Below are positions 31,924-40,695 of a stretch of DNA of 64,000 bases, one piece after another (position 1 is the first letter of the stretch; each line of letters opens with the position of its first letter). The translations under genes and the position numbers were made by a program. The notes below the pieces were generated by a model, which searched no databases, had not been told where the DNA came from, and saw only the letters and a program-made list of their open reading frames with translations. The DNA comes from Bin87 sp026710825 (GTDB taxonomy: Bacteria > Chloroflexota > Dehalococcoidia > Lucifugimonadales > UBA3495): the NCBI GenBank assembly GCA_965232815.1, contig OZ247427.1, forward strand, positions 2,976,001-3,040,000, read 5' to 3'.

Positions 31924-33069
31924 TTGCCTGATCGGTACAGATATATAAACGAACAAGCGGATTGGGACGATGTCGCGCCGGCGCTGGCAAAGGCGCCCCG
32001 GTTGGCGTTGGACACGGAGCGGAATGGGAGATACGCGTACCGGGAACGCATCTGCCTGATACAGATTTCAGACGGCAAGCAGACCTTTCTCCTGGATCCA
32101 CTGGCGGTGGGCGACCTCACGGAACTGGGGCGGATCCTCGGCGATCCCAACGTGCTAAAGGCGCTGCACGGATCGGAGGAGGACATCCGGTTTTTCGACC
32201 GGGATTTCGGATTCGTGGTCAGCAACCTGTTCGACACCGGGATGGCGGCGCGTTTTTTGGGCGTTGGGCGGCCGAACCTGGGAGCGGTGCTGGAGGAATT
32301 CTGCGGGGTGGCGATTCCCAAGGACCGCAAGATGCAGATGTCGCATTGGGGCCTGAGGCCACTGTCCCGGGCCGCCCTGGACTACGCGGCGGGCGACGTC
32401 CACCACCTATTGACGCTGGTTGACGAACTGGATTACCGGCTCGCGAAAACGGGAAGGCAGAACTGGGTGCAAGAGGAGTGCGAACGAATTAGCGCGCTCA
32501 GGTACCCACCCGAGGAGCCGCTGGATACTGCTTTCCGGCGGGTGAAGGGTTGGGAAGCCCTCAACCTGCGAGAGATGGCGGTACTTCGAGAACTGTACGC
32601 CTTCCGCGACGACAAAGCGTGCGCCTGGGATGTGCCGGTCCACCAAGTGGCGAGCAACGACGACCTGCTGGCCCTGGCGCAAGCCGATGGAGAGGCTGTT
32701 CGCGGAATAGGCGGCATGCTGGCATCCCGCTGCGCCGGTGAGCTTGGCGATGCACTCAAAAGGGGCATGGAAGGTCCGGAATCGCCCAAGCCGGAGCGGA
32801 CGGAGCCGCCGCCGGAGCATTGGTCGTCGACAAGCCGGGATCGACTGAAAGAGCTGAAGCGTTGGCGAGGGGCAGTCTCGGAGGAACTTGGGATGGCGGT
32901 TAGCCACATCTGGCCCACACCGAGCCTGGAACGAATCGCGTTGCGTCCTGAGACCATGGAGCGCGAACTGGCCGGCGGTGACGGCGAAGTGCGCCGGTGG
33001 CAACGGGCCGAGTTCGGAGACGAGCTGGCGTCTCTCGTTGCTGAGTGGGAACTGTCAGAGGTGACCTAG
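31924..33069 (+). CDS. rnd: Ribonuclease D
   Basis: A 381-residue 3'-5' exoribonuclease of the DEDD superfamily that trims tRNA and other RNA 3' ends. The exonuclease motifs are LALDTERN (D-x-E), LHGSEEDIRFFDRDF, and DYAAGDVHHLL (Y-x3-D). The C-terminal half holds at least one HRDC domain (NLREMAVLRELYAFRDDKACAWDVPVHQV), and the LRPETMERELA region may form a second. The chosen start is a TTG at 31924 with AAGGGA nine bases upstream; the frame opens earlier, but that part overlaps the promoter. The gene is single and its stop is 12 bases from that of the convergent M20 peptidase gene. Confidence 0.9.
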   Translation: MPDRYRYINEQADWDDVAPALAKAPRLALDTERNGRYAYRERICLIQISDGKQTFLLDPLAVGDLTELGRILGDPNVLKALHGSEEDIRFFDRDFGFVVSNLFDTGMAARFLGVGRPNLGAVLEEFCGVAIPKDRKMQMSHWGLRPLSRAALDYAAGDVHHLLTLVDELDYRLAKTGRQNWVQEECERISALRYPPEEPLDTAFRRVKGWEALNLREMAVLRELYAFRDDKACAWDVPVHQVASNDDLLALAQADGEAVRGIGGMLASRCAGELGDALKRGMEGPESPKPERTEPPPEHWSSTSRDRLKELKRWRGAVSEELGMAVSHIWPTPSLERIALRPETMERELAGGDGEVRRWQRAEFGDELASLVAEWELSEVT

Positions 33070-33080
33070 CGCCGGAAACA

Positions 33081-34163
33081 TCAGGCGCCGAACGTCATCA
33101 ATTCCTCGCAGAACCGGGCGGTGTTCATCAGATCGGGTATGACGACGTACTCGTCGATTGTGTGCATCAGGTTGGTGGACATTCCCACCACCACGCTTTC
33201 AATCCCGTTCAGGCGGAACACGTTGCCATCGGTGCCGCCGCCGGATGGCTGGATGTTGGGCTCGAGTCGCATGTCCCGCATCACCCGCATGACCAACTGG
33301 GCAGTGGCCTCGTTGGGGTTAAGCCGGTACATCTGGAACATCATCTCGAGGTTTTCGGAGATTTCGGCTTCGGTGTAGCGGGCGCGAATGGTGTTCACAG
33401 AGTTGAGCAACTGCATGCGGAGCAGTTCCAACGATTCCATATTCATGCTGCGAAATTCGCCGGTTACGGAAGCCTCGGAGGGCACCGCGTTACGCACCGT
33501 GCCGCCGGTGATGGTTGCCACATTGAACGTGGTTTCCTGGTCGATTCGCCCCTGAGGTAGTTCGGCGATCAGGTCGCTGGCGATCCTGATGGCGGAAAGG
33601 CCTTTTTCAGGCTCCACGCCGGCATGGGCGCCGCGCCCGCGCACGTTGATATCAAACGCCATGTAGGTGGGGCTGGCCCCGGTGATGGTGTTAACCGGGC
33701 CGTTGCCATCGAACACCACGGCCTCGCGGCCGCGGATCATGGAGAAATCGAGGTTGGACGCGCCAACGAGTCCGATTTCCTCTCCACGGGTCAAAATCAC
33801 TTCCAGAGGGCGCCGGGGGCGGCCATCCTCTTTGACTGATTCCAGCGCTTCCAGAATCGCCGCAACGCCGGCCTTGCAGTCGCCGCCGAGGATGGTGTTG
33901 CCGTCGGATGTGATGCGATCACCCACCACCTGCGGCCTGATACTGCGACCCGGGTCCACAGTGTCCATGTGGGCGGACAGAATCAACGGGGTGTCGCCGT
34001 CTTCGCGAGCGATCACGTTGCCGTGGTCGTCGCGGGCCACCTGGAACCCAAGATTACTCAACCGCTCGGAAACGTGGAGGGCGACGTCCCATTCTTCACC
34101 GGACGGGCTGTCGATTCGCACCAAATCGCTGAAATCATTGACCATTCGTTCCTGGTTGGGCAT
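33081..34163 (-). CDS. M20-family peptidase (PepT-like)
   Basis: A 360-residue zinc peptidase resembling tripeptidase T and related M20/M42 members. It shows PLILSAHMDTVDPG (first metal His and Asp), ILGGDCKAGVAAILEAL (bridging Asp), VILTRGEEIGLVGASNL (catalytic Glu and metal Glu), and the GRGAHAGVEPEKGLSAI dimerisation block; GGGTDGNVFRLNGI and the final His complete the site. The start at 34163 follows an AGAGG site; a frame reaching 34346 runs through the divergent promoter region and is rejected. It is divergent from the GNAT gene, sharing promoter space at 34200-34234. Confidence 0.92.
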   Translation of the reverse strand: MPNQERMVNDFSDLVRIDSPSGEEWDVALHVSERLSNLGFQVARDDHGNVIAREDGDTPLILSAHMDTVDPGRSIRPQVVGDRITSDGNTILGGDCKAGVAAILEALESVKEDGRPRRPLEVILTRGEEIGLVGASNLDFSMIRGREAVVFDGNGPVNTITGASPTYMAFDINVRGRGAHAGVEPEKGLSAIRIASDLIAELPQGRIDQETTFNVATITGGTVRNAVPSEASVTGEFRSMNMESLELLRMQLLNSVNTIRARYTEAEISENLEMMFQMYRLNPNEATAQLVMRVMRDMRLEPNIQPSGGGTDGNVFRLNGIESVVVGMSTNLMHTIDEYVVIPDLMNTARFCEELMTFGA

Positions 34164-34199
34164 TGGACACCTCTCGGACGGCGGCTGGGGGCATTCGGG

Positions 34200-34228
34200 T
34201 TGCCTATTATAACGTAGGTTATTAGAAT
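34200..34228 (+). promoter_or_regulatory. Promoter for the GNAT gene
   Basis: TTGCCT (34200-34205), 17 bases and TAGAAT (34223-34228), 23 bases before the GNAT ATG. Confidence 0.65.
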
Positions 34229-34234
34229 CAACAT
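34206..34234 (-). promoter_or_regulatory. Promoter for the M20 peptidase gene
   Basis: On the minus strand ATGTTG (34234-34229), 17 bases and TATAAT (34211-34206). It overlaps the plus-strand promoter almost completely, so the two polymerases would compete. Confidence 0.6.
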
Positions 34235-34251
34235 TCGCCACGGAACAAGTC

Positions 34252-34707
34252 ATGGGAATTCGGACCGCCAACACCTCGGACGCCGCCACCATCGCTCGAT
34301 TCAACGCCGCCATGGCGCTTGAATCGGAGTCGGTTGAACTGGACATGGACGTGCTGACCGCCGGCGTGCGGGCTGCGCTGTCAGACCCTGACAGAGCGTT
34401 CTATCTGATCTCGGAAACGGACGGCGCACCGGTTGGACAGTTGATGGTCACGTACGAATGGAGCGACTGGCGCAATGGTTGGATCTGGTGGATCCAGTCG
34501 GTGTACGTGGAACCTGATCACAGGCGAACGGGCGTTTACCGGGGGCTGTACGGAAAGCTGCAGGAACTGGCGGCGGAGCAGGGCAACGTCCGTGGCATCA
34601 GGCTGTACGTGATGCGCGAAAACATCACCGCAAAAAGCACGTACGAGTCGCTGGGCATGCACCACTCCGAGTACGACCTCTACGAAACAGAATTCGGGAC
34701 CTCGTAG
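34252..34707 (+). CDS. GNAT-family N-acetyltransferase
   Basis: A 151-residue acetyltransferase. The fold is visible from GIRTANTSDAATIARFNAAM, through the central strand WIWWIQSVYVEPDHRRTGVYRGLYGKLQ, where the pyrophosphate loop RRTGVYR corresponds to the Q/RxxGxG/A motif, to the LYVMRENITAKSTYESLGM segment. The acceptor substrate is unknown. It starts a run of plus-strand genes (TPR, hot-dog, PIG-L, TenA, hydrolase). Spacing to the TPR gene is 15 bases, so they may be co-transcribed. Confidence 0.92.
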   Translation: MGIRTANTSDAATIARFNAAMALESESVELDMDVLTAGVRAALSDPDRAFYLISETDGAPVGQLMVTYEWSDWRNGWIWWIQSVYVEPDHRRTGVYRGLYGKLQELAAEQGNVRGIRLYVMRENITAKSTYESLGMHHSEYDLYETEFGTS

Positions 34708-34722
34708 AAACAGACAGACGCG

Positions 34723-35775
34723 ATGGCTGGAGAATTACCCACAGAATTTCACTACACTGCGCGCGGGCAACTGGCCCTCAGGGCCGGGCAGTTGGGCGCT
34801 GCCATAGAGGATTTTAACAGCGCGCTGGAGTTGAACGACGATTTCGCGCCGGCCTATTACTATCGCGGTTTGGCATACCGGAACGGCGGCGACCTGAACC
34901 GGGCCGTGGCGGACTACACGCGGGCAATCGTGGCCGATCCCACCTACCCAGTGCCTTACTACGCCCGGGGCGTGGTGCGCCGGCACCTGGGCTACTACGA
35001 GGACGCCATCAGCGACTACACGGCCGCGATCGAGTTGGAGCCGGATGACGCTGACTATTTTTACGCGCGCGGGGTCGCCAGGATATCTCTGGGCAGATAC
35101 CCCGAGGCGATAGAGGATTTTCACGCCTGCACCCGAATCAATCCCGAGCACGCCAATGCGCTCTACAACCTCGGCATCGCGCACCGGGACATAGGCGACC
35201 GAGACACGGCGCTGAGGTTCTATGACCAGGCTATCGAACTTCGCCCGTCGGAGCCGGATTACCGCTACGCTCGCGGCAACCTGTACAGCGACCGCAGGGA
35301 TTACGAGGCTGCCATCGCGGATTACGACGCCGCGATCGCAATGGTACCCACGTTCGCGAATGCGCTCTACAACCGGGGAATCGCCCGACGCAACCAGGGT
35401 GATCCCACTACAGCCATCGGTGATTTTGACTCGGCCCAATCCTGCGGCATGGATACCGCCACGCTGTATCACAACCGCGGGGTGGCACACGCTGATCTCG
35501 GCGACCACCGGACAGCGATCGAGCAATACCAACAAGCTATCCAACGGGACGACAAGTTGGCCGGGGTCTGGCTATCGCTGGCGAACTCCCGATGCGCGTG
35601 CGGAGATTTCGACGCCGGGATCGAGGCGTTCGACAAGGCACTGGAGCTGAATCCCCGACTGCCGGAAGCCTTGCTCGGGAGAGGAATGGCGCGACGGGAG
35701 CTTGGTGATGAGGACAAGGCGGCGGCCGATCTGTTGGAGTATACGCGGCTAACGGCAATGCACAACGATGGTTAG
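34723..35775 (+). CDS. Tetratricopeptide repeat protein
   Basis: A 350-residue protein made almost entirely of about ten TPR units of 34 residues, which stack as a superhelix and bind partner proteins. The units are very regular, with Y-x-RG-x-A/V-x-x-x-x-G-D-x-x-x-A-I-x-D-Y-x-x-A-I repeated from about residue 8 to 345. No signal peptide, membrane segment or extra catalytic domain is visible. Its last eight bases overlap the start of the hot-dog protein gene, so expression is linked. The partner is unknown. Confidence 0.93.
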   Translation: MAGELPTEFHYTARGQLALRAGQLGAAIEDFNSALELNDDFAPAYYYRGLAYRNGGDLNRAVADYTRAIVADPTYPVPYYARGVVRRHLGYYEDAISDYTAAIELEPDDADYFYARGVARISLGRYPEAIEDFHACTRINPEHANALYNLGIAHRDIGDRDTALRFYDQAIELRPSEPDYRYARGNLYSDRRDYEAAIADYDAAIAMVPTFANALYNRGIARRNQGDPTTAIGDFDSAQSCGMDTATLYHNRGVAHADLGDHRTAIEQYQQAIQRDDKLAGVWLSLANSRCACGDFDAGIEAFDKALELNPRLPEALLGRGMARRELGDEDKAAADLLEYTRLTAMHNDG

Positions 35776-36604
35776 CCCGAGGGTTCGCGGCGTTGCGGCC
35801 GGCGATCAGCTGGGGAACCTAGAATACCTGATCGACGAAGCGTTGGTGTCCGAATACGCGCGGGTGGCCGGAGAGTCAGCACGCTATGCGAACCTCATGG
35901 CGGACGACTGCGGGTCGATCGTGGCGGCAAAGCTGGGCGGAGACGGCTTGAAGGTTGTTTGGCGGCGGTTTGAATTTCTGCGCCCGCCGATCCCTGGTCG
36001 ACGAGTGCAAGTGGGGGCATGGCTCAAGGATGTGGGGGAAACCCGAGGCACGCCGTGGTTCAGGGTTTCCGCGTTCGCGGTGGATGAAATAGGCACGGAG
36101 ATTCTCCGATCCGAGGCGGCGTTGCTGGCAGGGGATCTCGGTGGCAACCCGGACCGGGAAGTCCATGCGGGCTGTGGCCGATCCGCGAAAGAAGCGGAAT
36201 GCGGTTTCGAGGGCAGAGTGGGAGAATCGGTCGCGTTCGGCAAATTGGTTGTGCCGGAACCGGGGGCCTTTGACGCATACCAAAAGTTGTGCAACAACCT
36301 GTCCGGCACCGAAAATCAGAGCACTAACGCCGGGACCGGTCAACTCCTGGCAGGTTGGCTGGAAGGCCGGCTGGGCTGGCACTTTGGGGACGATTTTCGA
36401 TGGGGCGGCGGGCTTTCGTTGTCCTACCAAGCGCCGATTGCGCCCGGCGACAAGATCGCCGCGGACGCCGTGGTTATCGATCAGGACCGTGACCACCACG
36501 GCACGGTGGCAATCAGACTGACCCTGAGGGCGTGGAATCAACGGAACGAATCGGTAGCGCTGGGTGGAGCGTCGGTGGACATTCCCAGTCCGCGATTGCT
36601 CTGA
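35768..36604 (+). CDS. Double hot-dog (MaoC-like) hydratase-family protein
   Basis: A 278-residue protein with two regions that look like MaoC/FAS1-type hot-dog domains. The N-terminal part has the YLIDEALVSEYARVAGESARYANL and LGGDGLKVVWRRFEFLRPPIPGRRVQVGAWLKDV segments; the C-terminal part has AGTGQLLAGWLEGRLGWHFGDDF and SYQAPIAPGDKIAADAVVIDQ. The canonical hydratase motif D-x4-H is not evident: the equivalent region reads AGTGQLLAGW, so catalytic activity is uncertain. Its start overlaps the TPR gene by eight bases. It may act on an acyl-CoA-type ligand, an inference from fold only. Confidence 0.75.
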   Translation: MVSPRVRGVAAGDQLGNLEYLIDEALVSEYARVAGESARYANLMADDCGSIVAAKLGGDGLKVVWRRFEFLRPPIPGRRVQVGAWLKDVGETRGTPWFRVSAFAVDEIGTEILRSEAALLAGDLGGNPDREVHAGCGRSAKEAECGFEGRVGESVAFGKLVVPEPGAFDAYQKLCNNLSGTENQSTNAGTGQLLAGWLEGRLGWHFGDDFRWGGGLSLSYQAPIAPGDKIAADAVVIDQDRDHHGTVAIRLTLRAWNQRNESVALGGASVDIPSPRLL

Positions 36605-36661
36605 CGCGCATCGATAGCGTCCACGCCTCTATTTCGCAACGCCTTTCCGCAAGGAGGAAAT

Positions 36662-37408
36662 ATGCAGCAACGCCCCCCACCATCCGAAACGGTGCCGGAG
36701 AACTGGCAGACCGCGCTGGCGATCGTGGCGCATCCGGACGATCTGGAGTATGGAGCGGCCGCCGCGATAGCCAAGTGGACGAGCCAGGGCAAGCAGGTCG
36801 TGTACGTGATGGTCAGCAAGGGCGAAGCGGGCATCGACGGTATGGACCCAGCGCAAGTTGGTCCCCTGCGCATGCAGGAGGAGATCAACAGCGCCAGAGT
36901 GGTGGGCGTGGACACCGTGGAGTTCCTGGGCCATACCGACGGCGTGATCGAATACAGCTCCGAGTTGCGCCGCGACCTGAGCCGAACTATACGGCGCCAC
37001 CGCCCGGACGTGGTGCTGACCATCAACCATCACCTGCAGTTTTTCAGCGGGCACCTGAATATGGCGGACCACCGCTGGGTTGGACTGGCAGTTTTCGACG
37101 CGGCCAGAGACGCCGGCAACAGGTGGATATTTCCGGAGCTGCTGGATGAGGGGTTGGAGCCCTGGAATGAAGTGAGGTTCGTGGCGGTGTTCGGGTCGTC
37201 GGTTCCGAGCCATGTGGTCGACGTATCGGACCATTGGGAGACAGGGTTGAATTCCCTGCGCGAGCACAAGGTTTACCTGGACAACCTGGGCGATGTGGGC
37301 AACAGCCCGTTTGAATTCCTGACGGCCCACGCCAGAGAGGCCGGAGCGGCCTATGGATGCCGATACGCGTCTTATGCCGAACTGGTCCTGATAAACGAGT
37401 CATTTTAG
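36662..37408 (+). CDS. PIG-L family deacetylase
   Basis: A 248-residue zinc-dependent de-N-acetylase of the LmbE/PIG-L family, which removes acetyl groups from N-acetylglucosaminyl or related substrates. The metal site is in LAIVAHPDDLEYGAAAAI (about residues 20-37), with the further VVLTINHHLQFFSGHLNMADHRWVG histidine, and FLGHTDGVIEYS. The start has a near-perfect AAGGAGG four bases upstream. Such enzymes also act in mycothiol- and bacillithiol-like thiol synthesis, but no partner glycosyltransferase is adjacent. The next gene, TenA, starts 12 bases after its stop. Confidence 0.9.
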   Translation: MQQRPPPSETVPENWQTALAIVAHPDDLEYGAAAAIAKWTSQGKQVVYVMVSKGEAGIDGMDPAQVGPLRMQEEINSARVVGVDTVEFLGHTDGVIEYSSELRRDLSRTIRRHRPDVVLTINHHLQFFSGHLNMADHRWVGLAVFDAARDAGNRWIFPELLDEGLEPWNEVRFVAVFGSSVPSHVVDVSDHWETGLNSLREHKVYLDNLGDVGNSPFEFLTAHAREAGAAYGCRYASYAELVLINESF

Positions 37409-37419
37409 GGGGTGGAACG

Positions 37420-38073
37420 ATGCCTGGATTCAGCGAAGTACTTAAGGGAGAGGCCCAGCCGATTTGGCAAGCGATTTTCGCTCATCCATTTTTGCGAGAT
37501 ATCAAGAACGGGTCCTTGCCCCTGGAGACCTTTCAATACTACCTGGGTCAGGACTACCACTACCTTGAGGGTTTCGGGCGCGCCGTGTCGCTGGGGTTGG
37601 CGAAAGCCCCGGATTCGGAGTTGCTGAAGCAGTTGGCGCACCGGGTGATGACACCCGTCGAACGGCCGCTCCATCATCGTCTGATTGAAGCGGCAGGGTT
37701 GACGATGGCCGAGGTGGAAAACGCGACGCGTTCTCCCACCAACACGGCGTACGTCAACCATATGCTCACCATCGCGGCGCAGCACGGTTTGGGTCCAACG
37801 GCAGCAGCCCTATTGCCGTGTCCGTGGACATATCATCTACTGAAGGACGAGGTTGGACAATCTGAGCATCCCATCTACGGACAATGGACGCAGTTCTACG
37901 TTGAGGGGTTTCTGCAGTCCAGCGTGGACGCTTGGTGCGGTTTCGTGGACGAGATGGCAGACCGAGTTGGAGACCAAGAACGTGAGACCATGCGATATGC
38001 GTTCATGGTGAGCAGCCGGTATGAGTACATGTTCTGGGATGCCGCCTATCGTAGGGAAGAGTGGCCGGTGTAG
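37420..38073 (+). CDS. tenA: TenA-family thiaminase II/aminopyrimidine aminohydrolase
   Basis: A 217-residue helical protein of the TenA family, which hydrolyses aminopyrimidines to salvage the thiamine pyrimidine. Markers are the IWQAIFAHPFLRDIKNGSLPLETFQYYLGQDYHYLEGFGRAVSL start, AALLPCPWTYHLL with the active cysteine, and the C-terminal SRYEYMFWDAAYRREEWP with the catalytic Glu. Length is standard. A GGGGTGG site lies before the ATG at 37420. No thi genes or TPP riboswitch are nearby, so the role could also be the broader TenA-like amidase activity. Confidence 0.9.
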   Translation: MPGFSEVLKGEAQPIWQAIFAHPFLRDIKNGSLPLETFQYYLGQDYHYLEGFGRAVSLGLAKAPDSELLKQLAHRVMTPVERPLHHRLIEAAGLTMAEVENATRSPTNTAYVNHMLTIAAQHGLGPTAAALLPCPWTYHLLKDEVGQSEHPIYGQWTQFYVEGFLQSSVDAWCGFVDEMADRVGDQERETMRYAFMVSSRYEYMFWDAAYRREEWPV

Positions 38074-38096
38074 GCCGGAAACCAAAGGAGTTTGTA

Positions 38097-38891
38097 ATGT
38101 CTTTTGCATCGATCAACGGCGTGCGCCTTTTTTACGAGAGCCACGGATCCGGGCCAGCCATCGTGTTCGCACACGGCCGTGGCGGCAACCACCTGAGCTG
38201 GTGGCGGCAGGTGGCGGCCTTCTCGGCGCACCATCGCTGCGTAACGTTCGATCAACGAGGCTGGGGGCTTTCGGAAGGACCGGCCGAACCACCCGACCCG
38301 GCAACGGTAACCGCTGATTTGGTCGGGCTGCTGGACCACCTGGGGATCGATAGCGCGGTGCTGGTGGCGCAATCCATGGGCGGGGTATCGTCGCTGGGGG
38401 TTGCGCTGCGTCACCCTGAGCGAGTGGCCGGGCTGGTCCTGTCGGACACGACGGGTGGCATTGGCGACCCTTCAGTGATAACACTCCTGGAGGATGTCCA
38501 TCCCCCGGAGGACCCACTCAGGAGGGCATTGAGCGATTCGTTCATCGAACAGCACCCGGCGTTGACCTTCCTTTTTGGTTCCGTGGGTCGCATCAATCCA
38601 CCCATGCCGGTGAGCGTGGTATCCGGGCTGTTTCGGAATCCTAACGGGCCGCAGGCATCAGAATTGGCTGCCATGGAGGTCCCAACGCTGTTGGTGGTGG
38701 GCCAAGAGGACAAGATATTCCCGGTCCACGTCATTGAGGCGGTCCATCGCCTGATTCCGGGCAGCCGGTTAGAGGTGGTGCCTGACGCCGCGCATTCAAC
38801 CCACTTTGAGCAGGCCGAGGTGTTCAACGGGTTGCTCCGCGATTTCGTTGCGTCCCTCAAATTGGAAGTTGCGGCGGTAGCTGACGACTAA
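38097..38891 (+). CDS. Alpha/beta hydrolase
   Basis: A 264-residue hydrolase. The oxyanion strand IVFAHGRGGNHLSWW, the CVTFDQRGWGLSEGP block, the nucleophile elbow AQSMGG (about residue 95), VVGQEDKIFPVHV with the acid, and DAAHSTHFEQ with the histidine complete the triad. It resembles the 3-oxoadipate enol-lactonase/haloperoxidase group. GGAG lies six bases before the ATG at 38097, after a short gap from tenA. A strong bidirectional terminator follows, so this is the last gene of the run. Confidence 0.9.
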   Translation: MSFASINGVRLFYESHGSGPAIVFAHGRGGNHLSWWRQVAAFSAHHRCVTFDQRGWGLSEGPAEPPDPATVTADLVGLLDHLGIDSAVLVAQSMGGVSSLGVALRHPERVAGLVLSDTTGGIGDPSVITLLEDVHPPEDPLRRALSDSFIEQHPALTFLFGSVGRINPPMPVSVVSGLFRNPNGPQASELAAMEVPTLLVVGQEDKIFPVHVIEAVHRLIPGSRLEVVPDAAHSTHFEQAEVFNGLLRDFVASLKLEVAAVADD

Positions 38892-38913
38892 AATTGGCGC
38901 CTGGCGCATGCCA

Positions 38914-38950
38914 TAAAAAAGGGAGCGGGTTCATTGCCCGCTCCCTTTTT
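38914..38950. terminator. Bidirectional rho-independent terminator
   Basis: A perfect 9-bp stem, GGGAGCGGG (38921-38929) and CCCGCTCCC (38937-38945), with seven A before and five T after. It ends the hydrolase transcript and the convergent FMN oxidase transcript. Confidence 0.92.
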
Positions 38951-38967
38951 GGCCGAAAACCTGTTGG

Positions 38968-40089
38968 CTAAAAAGGCAGGTGCTCGGCGATGTCGTTTTC
39001 CGTGCGGAACGGCCCCCACTCGCGCGGCACGTTCAGCAAACGGTCTTCGAGATCATCAACACTGTTCTGCCCGCAGTAGGCCATGGCGCGATTGAACTCC
39101 TCGCGGAGCAGTTCAAGCATGTGGTGGACGCCTTCCGCGCCGTTTACAGCGAGGCCCCAATAGAGCGGGCGGCCGACGGCGACAGCGGTCGCGCCAAGGG
39201 CGAGAGCCTTGAGCACGTCGCTGCCACGGCGCACTCCAGAGTCGACGTAGATCTCTGCCTTGCCGCCGGCTGCGGCCACGATCTCGGGGACCATTTCGAT
39301 ACTGGACATTGTGCTGTCCAACTGGCGCCCGCCGTGGGTAGAGACCAGGATGCCGTTGACGCCGTGGTCGACGGCCATGCGCGCATCCTCGGCGACCCGA
39401 ACGCCCTTGAGCACCAGGGGCAGATCGGTGAGGCCGCGGAGCCAGTCGATTTCCTGCCAGGTCAGCGGCGGCGTTTGAGGCATCTCCCAGGTGGGGGACT
39501 CGTCCGTCCCGCTGACCTCGGAGAGGCGATCCTGCTGTTCGCGGAAGTTGCCCAGTTCGCCAGGGCGCTGGTACCGGTTGCGGACGTCGCGGTCCTTGGG
39601 GCTGGGCACAGGAGTATCAACCGTCAGGACGATTGCCGTGAAGCCGGCGGCCTCTGCTCTTTTGACCAGATTTTCAGTCAGGTCGTAGCCGCGATGATAA
39701 AGCTGGAACCAGATGGGACCGGAGGCTGCATCCGCAATCTCTTCCAGGCTGCAATTGGAAGAGGTGCTGCACATCATCAGGGTGTTGGACATGCCGGCAC
39801 CGCGGACGGTGGCACACTCGGCCTCTGGATGGGCGTTGCCGTGCCCGCCGGTGGGCGCGATCATCACGGGGAAGCTGATGTCCTGCCCCAAGACGGAGGT
39901 TGCGATCTTACGCTCCGTGGTGTCTCGCATGAAGCGAGGACGTAGAGTCAGAGCCTCAAAGGCAGAGCGGTTGCGGGCGGTTGTGATTTCGTCCATCGAA
40001 CCGGCTTCGATGAATTCCCAGTTGTTGTGGGGAAGGATTTGTTTTGCCCGCGACTCGTAGTCGTAAAGGTTGATGGGATCCAGTCTCAT
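38968..40089 (-). CDS. FMN-dependent alpha-hydroxy-acid oxidizing protein
   Basis: A 373-residue TIM-barrel flavoenzyme of the glycolate/lactate oxidase and mandelate dehydrogenase family. FMN and active-site blocks include PVMIAPTGGHGNAHPEAE, WFQLYHRGYDLT, VLTVDTPVPSPKDRDVRN, LPLVLKGVRVAEDA with the catalytic Lys, and the signature STHGGRQLDSTMSSIE, where the usual SNHGGRQ has Asn replaced by Thr but the catalytic His and Arg are kept. The product would be a 2-oxo acid. AAGGAG precedes the ATG. SAR202-type genomes often carry many flavoenzymes; this one stands alone. Confidence 0.93.
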   Translation of the reverse strand: MRLDPINLYDYESRAKQILPHNNWEFIEAGSMDEITTARNRSAFEALTLRPRFMRDTTERKIATSVLGQDISFPVMIAPTGGHGNAHPEAECATVRGAGMSNTLMMCSTSSNCSLEEIADAASGPIWFQLYHRGYDLTENLVKRAEAAGFTAIVLTVDTPVPSPKDRDVRNRYQRPGELGNFREQQDRLSEVSGTDESPTWEMPQTPPLTWQEIDWLRGLTDLPLVLKGVRVAEDARMAVDHGVNGILVSTHGGRQLDSTMSSIEMVPEIVAAAGGKAEIYVDSGVRRGSDVLKALALGATAVAVGRPLYWGLAVNGAEGVHHMLELLREEFNRAMAYCGQNSVDDLEDRLLNVPREWGPFRTENDIAEHLPF

Positions 40090-40116
40090 CTGGCTTCTCC
40101 TTTCACTTAGTTTGCG

Positions 40117-40632
40117 TCAGGAATCCGATGTGGTCGGAGTCAGATTCAAGCGCACGATGGCATCGGCGACATCCGGGAGCATTTTGTAATCGTCGCTGGA
40201 CTGATCGAATGACATCGGATGGGGGAGCGAGATGTTATGGACATTACGGATACGTCTTACTGAATGTCCAACCGAGGACATTTGCCCGGAAAGTTGGCGC
40301 TCCGTCAAGCCCATGGTATCCAGCAACGATTGCCGGGACATCACATATCCCTGGCTGTGAGCAACCTGATGGTACACCTGCTGCGCGTTGGGGGCCAAGT
40401 AACGCCAGAAGGTACGAACATGATCAATAGTCCATCTACCTTCCTGCACCGGAGGCGATGGCGAAGTATTCGTGTCCGAGTTGGCCGTTACTTCCCCATT
40501 AGTCTCCCCAGAGACCTCAACCGCGTCTTCGGCCGCTGACGTAACAGTAGCCGAGTCTCCTACTGCCAATTTACGAATGGCGGCGATCACTTCTGCGGCG
40601 TCGCCCTCAATGGTCAGTGCGACCTTTACCAT
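40117..40632 (-). CDS. Possible DNA-binding protein of unknown family
   Basis: A 171-residue protein. The first 45 residues look like a small alpha/beta start (MVKVALTIEGDAAEVIAAIRKL); a Ser/Thr/Glu-rich linker of about 25 residues follows. The C-terminal half, TIDHVRTFWRYLAPNAQQVYHQVAHSQGYVMSRQSLLDTMGLTERQLSGQMSSVGHSVRRI, has the pattern of a winged helix-turn-helix. I cannot name a family. The ATG at 40632 with GAGAGG seven bases upstream is preferred over the TTG at 40638. An AT-rich promoter and a perfect palindrome lie upstream, consistent with self-regulation, which is an inference. Confidence 0.65.
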   Translation of the reverse strand: MVKVALTIEGDAAEVIAAIRKLAVGDSATVTSAAEDAVEVSGETNGEVTANSDTNTSPSPPVQEGRWTIDHVRTFWRYLAPNAQQVYHQVAHSQGYVMSRQSLLDTMGLTERQLSGQMSSVGHSVRRIRNVHNISLPHPMSFDQSSDDYKMLPDVADAIVRLNLTPTTSDS

Positions 40633-40664
40633 CTGCAAGCCTCTCAGATTTTAATAATAAAATG

Positions 40665-40692
40665 AGTTTATCACAGCAATATGAATGGTCAA
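40665..40692 (-). promoter_or_regulatory. Promoter for the 40117-40632 gene
   Basis: On the minus strand TTGACC (40692-40687), 16 bases and TAAACT (40670-40665) in an unusually AT-rich stretch. Its RNA would have a leader of about 26 bases. Confidence 0.65.
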
Positions 40693-40695
40693 TAT

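Noticed and set aside
37381..37419. TPP riboswitch before tenA
   Set aside because: The gap between the PIG-L gene and tenA is only 11 bases, and no thi-box sequence is present.
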